This document shows positions 17,450 through 24,228 of a stretch of DNA of 64,000 bases, one piece after another; positions within the stretch are counted from its first letter, which is position 1, and the number at the start of each line of letters is the position of its first letter. A model generated the notes under the pieces. That model worked only from the letters and a program-made list of their open reading frames with translations. It had not been told where the DNA came from and searched no databases. The stretch is taken from assembly GCA_024642265.1 (NCBI GenBank), contig JAHEBL010000005.1:22612-86611 (forward strand). The letters run 5' to 3'. The stretch is from Haliea sp. (GTDB lineage: Bacteria; Pseudomonadota; Gammaproteobacteria; Pseudomonadales; Halieaceae). The position numbers and the translations under genes are program-made.

Positions 17450-18637
17450 ATGGCCAATGAAATTGCGATTATCGGGGCCGGCATGCACCCCTGGGGCAAG
17501 TGGGGGCACAATTTCGTGCAGTACGGCGTGGCCGCCGCCCGCGAGGCCCTGGCGGACGCCGGCGTGCCCTGGCGAGACATTCGCTTTGTTTCCGGCGGCG
17601 CCACCGTACGCTGCGGCTATCCGGGTTATGTCGCCGGCGCCACCTTTGCCCAGGCCCTGGGCTGGCAGGGAGCAGAGGTCAATACCTCCTACGCCGCATG
17701 CGCCTCGGGATCGCAGGCCCTGGCGGCCGCCCGCAACAAAATCCTCGCGGGCGAATGTGAAGTCGCGCTGGTGGTGGGAGCAGATACCACACCCAAGGGC
17801 TTTCTCGCCCCGGCCGGAGGCTACCGCCCGGAAGACCCCGATTGGGTGCGCTTTTACCTTGGCATCACCAACCCGACCTACTTCGCCCTGTACGCCAGGC
17901 GGCGCATGGACCTGTATGGCGACACCCTCGAGGACTTCGCCGCGGTCAAGGTGAAAAACTCCCGGATCGGCGCGAAGAACCCGCGCGCCCGCTACCGCAA
18001 ATGCTTTACCGCGGAGGATGTCGCCGCGTCCGCCATGGTGGCAGACCCCCTGCGCCTGATGGATATCTGTGCCACCAGTGATGGCGGCGCAGCCCTGATC
18101 GTGTGCAGCCTCGATTACGCGCGCAGGATCGGCAAGGGCGACGCGCCGCGGGTGGCGGCCATCTCCACCGTCACGCCCACGTTTGCCAGTGGGGTGGTCG
18201 AAATGCCGGATATAGCCACCGACTCGGCCGCCGCCGCCGGCGTGGAAGCGCTCAGCTACCGCTCCTCGATCCCGCTCAAGGCCTATGAAGAGGCCGGCAT
18301 CGATCCCGGCGATGTCAGCCTCGCGGAGGTGTACGACCTGTCGACCGCGCTGGAACTGGACTGGATCGAGGACCTGCAGCTTGCCCCCAGGGGCGAGGCG
18401 GCAGCTCTGCTGCGCAGTGGTGACACCGCGCTGGGCGGCAGGATCCCGGTCAACGTATCCGGCGGCCTGGCCTGCTTCGGCGAGGCGGTACCGGCCCAGG
18501 CCATCGCCCAGGTCTGTGAACTCACCTGGCAACTGCGCGGGGAGGCGGGCGACCGCCAGGTCAGGGGCGCGAAAGTCGGCATCACCGCCAACCAGGGCCT
18601 GTTTGGCCACGGCAGCTCGGTGATCGTGAAAAAATAG
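17450..18637 (+). CDS. Thiolase-family lipid-transfer protein / retro-aldolase-type
   Basis: A 395-residue SCP-x/lipid-transfer-type thiolase-fold protein. The nucleophile region reads YAACASGSQ (Cys84). The C-terminal region reads GGLACFGEAVPAQ (338-350) where biosynthetic and degradative thiolases have the catalytic GHP, so the usual His is absent. TANQGLFGHGSSVIV closes the protein. Members paired with DUF35 proteins catalyse retro-aldol cleavage of steroid side-chain CoA thioesters or act as acyl-CoA condensing enzymes. Together with the DUF35 gene 6 bases upstream it probably forms a heteromer. The substrate is inferred from context only. Confidence 0.82.
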   Translation: MANEIAIIGAGMHPWGKWGHNFVQYGVAAAREALADAGVPWRDIRFVSGGATVRCGYPGYVAGATFAQALGWQGAEVNTSYAACASGSQALAAARNKILAGECEVALVVGADTTPKGFLAPAGGYRPEDPDWVRFYLGITNPTYFALYARRRMDLYGDTLEDFAAVKVKNSRIGAKNPRARYRKCFTAEDVAASAMVADPLRLMDICATSDGGAALIVCSLDYARRIGKGDAPRVAAISTVTPTFASGVVEMPDIATDSAAAAGVEALSYRSSIPLKAYEEAGIDPGDVSLAEVYDLSTALELDWIEDLQLAPRGEAAALLRSGDTALGGRIPVNVSGGLACFGEAVPAQAIAQVCELTWQLRGEAGDRQVRGAKVGITANQGLFGHGSSVIVKK

Positions 18638-18645
18638 GGCGGGTA

Positions 18646-19092
18646 CTATTGCGCGGCTGGCGCGGCCGAGCCGCGCACCGAGATGCTCTGCAGGTAGGCA
18701 ACCAGGTCTGCCCGCTGGCCGTCGTCCGGCACGCCCGCACTCATCATGGTGGTACCGGGCAGCGCTGCCATGGGGTCTTCCAGCCAGGCGTAGAGCAACT
18801 GCGGGGTCCACACGAACCCGGCGGACTGCATAGGCCCGGAGTAATAGTCGAAACCCGCCTGCTGCCCCGCAACCTTGCCGAAAATACGGTACAGGTTGGG
18901 GCCGTTACCGTGTCCCGCCTCCGCCTCGGTAAAATGACAGGTGCGACAGGGGGCGAATACCAGCCTGCCGCGTGCCGGATCGCCCTGCACCAGTGACAGC
19001 TCCTCGACCGGTTCGGGCTGCTCCTGGCCATGCGCGACCGCTACCAGCACCAGCAGGCCAAGGCCCAGCAGGCGAGCCAGCGCAAGCTTCAC
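18646..19092 (-). CDS. Periplasmic class I c-type cytochrome
   Basis: A 148-residue cytochrome with a Sec signal (cleavage near residue 22), one haem-binding site CRTCH (49-53) and a probable axial Met in the segment GTTMMSAGV (117/118), as in mitochondrial-type/c2 cytochromes. The C-terminal helix is QRADLVAYLQS. Its ATG overlaps the stop codon of the flavoprotein gene (4 bases), so the two are translationally coupled. It is probably the electron acceptor of that flavoprotein in the periplasm. It converges on the thiolase gene. Confidence 0.9.
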   Translation of the reverse strand: MKLALARLLGLGLLVLVAVAHGQEQPEPVEELSLVQGDPARGRLVFAPCRTCHFTEAEAGHGNGPNLYRIFGKVAGQQAGFDYYSGPMQSAGFVWTPQLLYAWLEDPMAALPGTTMMSAGVPDDGQRADLVAYLQSISVRGSAAPAAQ

Positions 19093-20624
19093 GCGGCGCC
19101 GCCCCTCTGCGCTGCCGCCACCCCCGCCCGACGTCCGAAAAAAGTGGCGTCGCCCACCGAGAGGCCACTGGCGATGTAGGGCGCTCCCGGCAGGCCGGAG
19201 CTGGTGCGCCCCGCGGCGTACAGGCCGGGTATCACTTCGCCGAAACTGTTGAAAACCTCGCCATTGACGCCGGTTTGCAGACCGCCGAAGGTATGGGCGG
19301 GACAGAACGCCTTGTCCACCGCCAGGTCCCAGGCCCGATAGGGCGGGCCCTGCAGTGGCCGCAATTCGGGGGGGCGCTTGTGAAACAGCGGATCATCGCC
19401 ATTGGCCGCATGGCGATTGTAATAGGCGACGGTATCCTGCAGGGCCCCCTTTGGAAAACCGAGCTGGTCCGCCAGATCACCGATGGTGTTGGCCTGGGCA
19501 ACCTGCAGGAAATTATCCTGCAGTGCGGGCGGGTCAGCGCGCCGGTCGGTGATCAGCCACGCCCGGCCCTGCTGGTGAAACGCTATCGCATCACCGAGCA
19601 CACCGTAATAAGTGTCCTCCGCGACGAAACGCTGGGCTGAAGCGTTGACCACGATACCCGACAGTACCGACTGCGGCGGATAGAGCGGCACTATGGCGAA
19701 TCCCTGGTGCATGCGCAGTGCGGCGGCGCCGACGCCAATACCCATATTGATGCCCATGCCCTGATCACCGACGTTGCCCCAGGGTACCGAGCAGTCATAC
19801 AGCTCCGGCGCGTAATTGCGCACCATGTCCCGGTTGTGAATAAACCCGCCGCTGGCCAGCACCACGCCACGGTACGCCCTGATGGTCCGGGTCTCACCCG
19901 CCATACTGACCTGCATACCGATGACACGTCCCTCTCCGGTCACGATCAGCCGCTGCCCCGAAACCTCCGCCTGCAATCGCACCCCCAGCGCGGTAGCCTG
20001 CGCCAGCAGAGCTTCCATCAGCACCCGGCCGCCGGTCATGCCGGTCGCGACCGGCACATGGCCGCGGGGGGCGGGTACCGCCAGCTCCCGGGCAGGCCAG
20101 GCCTGTTCACAACCAGAGAAATACAGGGACTCACCCGCCTGGGGCACTATCATGCCAGGCGACATCTGCTGACTGTAGGGCACGCCCTGTTCCACCAGCC
20201 AGTCGAAGTGAGCGCTGCTCTGCTCACAGTAAAGCTGAATCTTGTCCAGCGGCGGGTGCTTGCCGCCGGCTGCGGAGATAAAGTTGAACATGTTCTCGAC
20301 GCTGTCCTCTACCCCCAGCGCCCGCTGCAGCGCGGTGCCGCCACCGGCATAGACCACCCCTGCGGACATGGCCGAGGAGCCGCCGAAGCGCGGCAGCGAC
20401 TCGATCAGCAGTACATTGGCGCCGGCCCTGCTCGCCTCTATAGCAGCGCAGGTGCCGGCAGCGCCGGAACCCGCCACCAGCACATCCGCATAGATGTCCC
20501 AGGATGAAACGCGGCTGGCCGGCAATGCCCCGGCCCCTGCCGCTATGGTGCTGGCAGCGGCCGCGCCCATCCCCGCCAGCAGATCCCTGCGGCGCAGGCC
20601 CGGTTGCCCGCCCGGGTCAGTCAC
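19089..20624 (-). CDS. Tat-exported FAD-dependent dehydrogenase (fumarate reductase/ketosteroid dehydrogenase family)
   Basis: A 511-residue flavoprotein of the FAD_binding_2 family. The N-terminus has a twin-arginine signal (LRRRDLLAGMG) followed by a hydrophobic stretch, so it is folded with FAD in the cytoplasm and exported. FAD sites are VAGSGAAGTCAAIEA (51-64), GGSSAMSAG, and the C-terminal GLYAAGRTSSG with ASGLSVGDATFFGR. Relatives include flavocytochrome fumarate reductases, urocanate reductase and 3-ketosteroid-delta1-dehydrogenase. It lacks a fused haem domain, but a cytochrome c gene overlaps its stop. I infer a periplasmic dehydrogenase donating electrons to that cytochrome; the substrate is unknown. 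Confidence 0.85.
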   Translation of the reverse strand: MTDPGGQPGLRRRDLLAGMGAAAASTIAAGAGALPASRVSSWDIYADVLVAGSGAAGTCAAIEASRAGANVLLIESLPRFGGSSAMSAGVVYAGGGTALQRALGVEDSVENMFNFISAAGGKHPPLDKIQLYCEQSSAHFDWLVEQGVPYSQQMSPGMIVPQAGESLYFSGCEQAWPARELAVPAPRGHVPVATGMTGGRVLMEALLAQATALGVRLQAEVSGQRLIVTGEGRVIGMQVSMAGETRTIRAYRGVVLASGGFIHNRDMVRNYAPELYDCSVPWGNVGDQGMGINMGIGVGAAALRMHQGFAIVPLYPPQSVLSGIVVNASAQRFVAEDTYYGVLGDAIAFHQQGRAWLITDRRADPPALQDNFLQVAQANTIGDLADQLGFPKGALQDTVAYYNRHAANGDDPLFHKRPPELRPLQGPPYRAWDLAVDKAFCPAHTFGGLQTGVNGEVFNSFGEVIPGLYAAGRTSSGLPGAPYIASGLSVGDATFFGRRAGVAAAQRGGAA

Positions 20625-20636
20625 GGCTCGAGGCCA

Positions 20637-21329
20637 TCAGCACTGCCGCTGGTATTCAAGCTGGCCGTCGATCATATACGTCCGGTGGCGCGGGCCATCG
20701 GCGTCCAGGTTTTCGTCGACGTAACCGGCATCGCCCTCGTAGAGAAAGCAGATACCGTCCTCGACAAAAACCATGCGCGGGGCATAGTGGATTGCCTCCC
20801 GGGCGACAATGCGCTCCCGGGCCTCACAGCAGCTTGGGCAGTCGGAGAGTTCAACCAGGCTGACAAAAGTCGGTGGCATCAGGCGGAACGGGTGCTCCGG
20901 GTCGGCCAGTTCGGCAAAGGCCTGCTGCGGACTCACCCAGCGATGACTGGCAATTTCACCGCCGTCGACCGTCACCTCCTGCCCGTCTTCCAGTACCCCG
21001 AGGAAGAACCAGGTGGCAAAACGCCGCCTTGCGCCCTCGGGGGTAGTCCAGTGTGATAGATAAGCCAGCTGGTCGCTGCTGATTTCCAGCCCCGCCTCCT
21101 CGCGCGTTTCCCGGATCGCCGCATTGACTGCGGCGACATACTCGTCCCGATCGGCAGGGTAATCGCCCTCATCCACCCGGCCTCCGGGGAATACCCACAT
21201 GCCTCCCATGTGGGCGACCGCCTTGCTGCGCTGCACCAGCAGGGTCTCCAGACCCCGTTCACCATCGCGCACCAGCACCACGGTTGCGGCGGGATGGACC
21301 GGCTCGACTGTGTCACTCATTTCCAGCAT
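20637..21329 (-). CDS. NUDIX hydrolase (NUDT19-like)
   Basis: A 230-residue NUDIX protein. The Nudix box runs from FPGGRVDEGD to REEAGL (about residues 48-81) and is longer than the canonical 23 residues, a trait of the NUDT7/NUDT19-type branch whose studied animal members cleave CoA and acyl-CoA. RETREEAG supplies the metal-binding glutamates. It lies 12 bases upstream of the flavoprotein gene and 18 bases downstream of the MaoC gene, so it belongs to the same operon. A CoA-directed role is inferred from the box and the neighbours; other nucleoside diphosphate substrates remain possible. Confidence 0.82.
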   Translation of the reverse strand: MLEMSDTVEPVHPAATVVLVRDGERGLETLLVQRSKAVAHMGGMWVFPGGRVDEGDYPADRDEYVAAVNAAIRETREEAGLEISSDQLAYLSHWTTPEGARRRFATWFFLGVLEDGQEVTVDGGEIASHRWVSPQQAFAELADPEHPFRLMPPTFVSLVELSDCPSCCEARERIVAREAIHYAPRMVFVEDGICFLYEGDAGYVDENLDADGPRHRTYMIDGQLEYQRQC

Positions 21330-21347
21330 AGGCGCGGCCCGGACCCG

Positions 21348-21803
21348 TCAGGGAAAAAATCGGCTGATGGTATCGATCACACAGGCCGGGCGCTCACTGC
21401 CCTCGATCTCGATAGTCATGCGCACAACCACCTGCACCCCGCCCTTGACCTCCTCGGCGCTGATTACCTCGCCGCCACCCCGAACCCGGCTGCCCACCGG
21501 CACCGGTGCCGGAAAGCGAACTTTTTCGCAGCCGTAGTTGACTCCCATGGACACGTTGTCCACCTGCATGATTTCCGGCAGGAACTGATTGGCCAGTGAC
21601 AGGGTCAGGTAGCCGTGTGCGATGGTTTTGCCAAAGGGACCCTGCGCCGCGCGCTCCGGGTCCACGTGAATCCACTGGTGGTCGCCAGTGGCATCGGCAA
21701 AGAGGTCTATGCGGCGCTGGTCTATCTCAAGCCATTCGCTGTAGCCCAAATGGGTACCCGGGGCGTCCAGCAATGCCGAGGGATTATTGAATACGGTTGT
21801 CAA
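21348..21803 (-). CDS. MaoC-like (R)-enoyl-CoA hydratase
   Basis: A 151-residue hot-dog-fold protein with the hydratase-2 motif FADATGDHQWIHVDPERA, giving catalytic Asp41 and His46. GKTIAHGYLTLSL is the second family block. It hydrates a trans-2-enoyl-CoA to the (R)-3-hydroxyacyl-CoA, in beta-oxidation-type or PHA-linked routes. It is the first gene of the MaoC-NUDIX-flavoprotein-cytochrome operon and divergent from the mscS gene, which supports a CoA-ester catabolic role for the operon. Confidence 0.88.
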   Translation of the reverse strand: MTTVFNNPSALLDAPGTHLGYSEWLEIDQRRIDLFADATGDHQWIHVDPERAAQGPFGKTIAHGYLTLSLANQFLPEIMQVDNVSMGVNYGCEKVRFPAPVPVGSRVRGGGEVISAEEVKGGVQVVVRMTIEIEGSERPACVIDTISRFFP

Positions 21804-21904
21804 TGCGGCCTCTCAAACTGTTGCAACACAGCGCAGACTATACCACTCCCGCGCCGGTTCATTCATCAGTGCGAGGCTAACTTTGCCACTAAATGCATCG
21901 CGCG

Positions 21905-21933
21905 TTGGCAAGCGAAACGTACTTGGCTATAGT
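21905..21933 (+). promoter_or_regulatory. Predicted sigma70 promoter of the mechanosensitive channel gene
   Basis: TTGGCA (21905-21910) and TATAGT (21928-21933) are spaced by 17 bases. An AGGAG ribosome-binding site at 21951-21955 sits 10 bases before ATG 21966. This is one of the cleanest promoter/RBS arrangements in the window. Confidence 0.65.
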
Positions 21934-21965
21934 TGTGCTCCTCGCAAATCAGGAGCAATAAACGG

Positions 21966-22793
21966 ATGGAAAATCTGGATGTAAACGAAATCATACAGAC
22001 CTACGTCATACCCTGGGGTATCAAGCTGGTGCTGGCACTGGCCATTTTCTACATCGGCCGGATAGTGGTCGCCGGGGTGGTCGGATTCGTGCGCAAGGTG
22101 CTGAAAGCCCGCGGCATGGACGACATACTCGTGGGTTTCCTGGTGGCGATACTGCGATGGGTTTTATTACTTTTTGTCGTCATTGCGGCCCTCAGCCAGC
22201 TGGGCATCAATACCAACTCCCTCGTGGCGCTGCTGGGTGCGGCCGGCCTCGCTATAGGCTTGTCACTGCAGGGCTCCCTGTCCAACTTCGCCGCCGGTGT
22301 CATGCTGATAATCTTCCGCCCCTTCACCAAGGGCGATTTTATCGAGGCCGCCGGGGCAACCGGAATAATCGACACCATCGGTATCTTTACCACCACCATG
22401 ACCACACCGGACAACAAGGAAGTGATCGTACCCAACGGCGCCATCATCAGTGGCAACATCACCAACTACTCCGCCCGACCGCACCGGCGGGTGGACATGG
22501 TTTTTGGTGTTTCCTACGACAGCGACCTGCGCAAGGCGAGACAGATACTGGAAGAGATCGTAAGCGCCGACGAGCGGGTGATGAAGGAACCCGCTCCGGT
22601 GATCGCAGTGGGCGCGCTGGCGGAATCCAGTGTCAACTTCCTGGTCCGACCCTGGGCCAAAAAGGAGGATTACTGGAGCGTGCTGTGGGACACCACAGAG
22701 GCGGTAAAGAACCGCTTCGACGAGGCCGGTATTTCCATCCCGTTCCCACAGATGGATGTGCATTTTGACAAGGGCGAGACGAAGGGGGAATAG
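21966..22793 (+). CDS. mscS: Small-conductance mechanosensitive channel (MscS family)
   Basis: A 275-residue channel opening under membrane tension to release solutes on osmotic downshock. Three membrane segments are followed by the pore helix with the Gly/Ala packing of MscS (LLGAAGLAIGLSLQGSLSNFAAGVMLI) and the beta-domain with PFTKGDFIE, VPNGAIISGNI and NYSARPHRRVDM. Length matches E. coli MscS (286). ATG 21966 has a strong RBS and promoter; an upstream in-frame codon would only add 11 unrelated residues. Confidence 0.93.
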   Translation: MENLDVNEIIQTYVIPWGIKLVLALAIFYIGRIVVAGVVGFVRKVLKARGMDDILVGFLVAILRWVLLLFVVIAALSQLGINTNSLVALLGAAGLAIGLSLQGSLSNFAAGVMLIIFRPFTKGDFIEAAGATGIIDTIGIFTTTMTTPDNKEVIVPNGAIISGNITNYSARPHRRVDMVFGVSYDSDLRKARQILEEIVSADERVMKEPAPVIAVGALAESSVNFLVRPWAKKEDYWSVLWDTTEAVKNRFDEAGISIPFPQMDVHFDKGETKGE

Positions 22794-22801
22794 CCCAAGC
22801 C

Positions 22802-22824
22802 GGGGGGTAAAAATCGCCCCCTTT
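22802..22824 (+). terminator. Possible Rho-independent terminator after mscS
   Basis: A G5-6 run and a C5 run flank an A-rich loop, followed by TTTAT, 9 bases after the mscS stop codon. The stem is short and the T-run brief, so it may be only partly effective. Confidence 0.35.
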
Positions 22825-22953
22825 ATCCAATAAGCACAAGTATGTTTTGCCTGTCATAGCCACCTATGTGGTATAAATAGCGGGTAATCTCAAAGCACCG
22901 GACCTCACCCGACCGACTGGAAAGGGTGCTGGCGCCCCAGCGGACGACTCTCA

Positions 22954-24228
22954 GTGGCCAGCAAGTCAAAACAGGCAATTATTTCCCTTGCGATGATCGC
23001 GGGAGCAACCGCGATCAGCTCCGCCCTGTACCTGTTGCGGCCACCCGCCGAGATTGCCGAACCGGTGTACGCCGCCGTCACGGTCGATGTTGCCGAGGTG
23101 GTAAAGGAGAGCCTGCATATCGAGGTGCAGGCCCAGGGCACCGTGGCCCCCCTGCAGGAATCGACCCTGCTGGCAGAGGTCAAAGGCAGGATCATAGAAG
23201 TTGCCGGGGAATTCCATGTCGGTGGCTTTGTCTCCCGTGACGATATACTGCTGCGCATCGATCCGCGGGATTACCAGACCAACCTGCTCCATGCGCAGGC
23301 AGCGCTGGAAACTGCCGAGAGCGCGCTGGTCCAGGAAAAAGGCCGTGGGCAGGTGGCGCTAAAGGAATGGGAAAAGCTCCCCAGGAACAGCCAGCGCAGC
23401 CCCGAGGCACGGGATCTGTATCTGCGCAAGCCGCAGCTGGAAGAGGCAAACGCCCAGCTGCTGGCGGCCCAGGCCGAGCTCAATACGGCCCGCGACAATC
23501 TTGAACGGACCATCATCCGGTCGCCCTACGACGCACTTATCCGTCAAAAACATACCGACCTGGGCCAATTTGTCGGCGCCGGCACGCCGCTGGCCGATAT
23601 CTTTTCGGTCGAAACGGCGGAAGTCCGCCTTCCTATCCCGCAAAGCAAGCTGGAATACCTCGAACTGCCGGGACTGGAAGGCTATGAGGATGGCTCGGCG
23701 ATCGATCTCTACACCGATGTCGGCGGCGTGATAAAGCACTGGTCTGCGCGCCTGCACCGCACGGAGGGGGTATTCGATGAACGTTCGCGGGCACTGTACA
23801 CCGTCGCCCGCATAGAGGACCCCTACGGGCTGCAGGATCCCGATCAATTACCGCTGCGGATGGGCACCTTCGTCAACGCCAATATACAGGGCCGCGAGCT
23901 CACCGACGTCGTGGTGCTGCCCCGCTACGTGTTGCGGGCGGGCAGCTACGTCTGGGTGGTGGATGAAACAATGCACCTGCGCAATCGCGAGGTTACCAGC
24001 CTGCGCACAGGTGGCGACAAAATCTATATCACCGCCGGCCTTAACGAGGGCGACATTGTGTCTCTCACCAGCCTCGACGACTCCTTCGCCGGAGCGCAGG
24101 TAAAAGTCATGTCCACGACCCCAACCGATCAGCTCGGGGAGCAGGCTGCCGAACGGCCCGAGCCGGACCAGGGTGGAAACCCGACCGCTGCCGCACCCCC
24201 CTCCAGCGCTGAAGCGGGCGGCCTGTGA
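22954..24228 (+). CDS. RND efflux periplasmic adaptor (membrane fusion protein)
   Basis: A 424-residue HlyD/AcrA-type adaptor. It has an N-terminal membrane anchor (about 7-25), then the first half of the lipoyl domain (VQAQGTVAPLQESTLLAEVKG), a helical hairpin (about 110-180), the second half (TIIRSPYDALIRQK), and beta-barrel and membrane-proximal domains. A Pro/Ala/Gln-rich C-terminal tail is unusual and of unknown role. GTG 22954 is the start; a TATAAA at 22872-22877 may be its -10. It overlaps the pump gene by GTGA. No outer-membrane TolC partner is encoded nearby. Confidence 0.9.
   Translation: MASKSKQAIISLAMIAGATAISSALYLLRPPAEIAEPVYAAVTVDVAEVVKESLHIEVQAQGTVAPLQESTLLAEVKGRIIEVAGEFHVGGFVSRDDILLRIDPRDYQTNLLHAQAALETAESALVQEKGRGQVALKEWEKLPRNSQRSPEARDLYLRKPQLEEANAQLLAAQAELNTARDNLERTIIRSPYDALIRQKHTDLGQFVGAGTPLADIFSVETAEVRLPIPQSKLEYLELPGLEGYEDGSAIDLYTDVGGVIKHWSARLHRTEGVFDERSRALYTVARIEDPYGLQDPDQLPLRMGTFVNANIQGRELTDVVVLPRYVLRAGSYVWVVDETMHLRNREVTSLRTGGDKIYITAGLNEGDIVSLTSLDDSFAGAQVKVMSTTPTDQLGEQAAERPEPDQGGNPTAAAPPSSAEAGGL

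Noticed and set aside
17240..18811. Long minus-strand open frame (523 codons) over the thiolase gene
   Set aside because: Shadow of a GC-rich gene. The plus-strand frame has the thiolase Cys and DUF35 partner.
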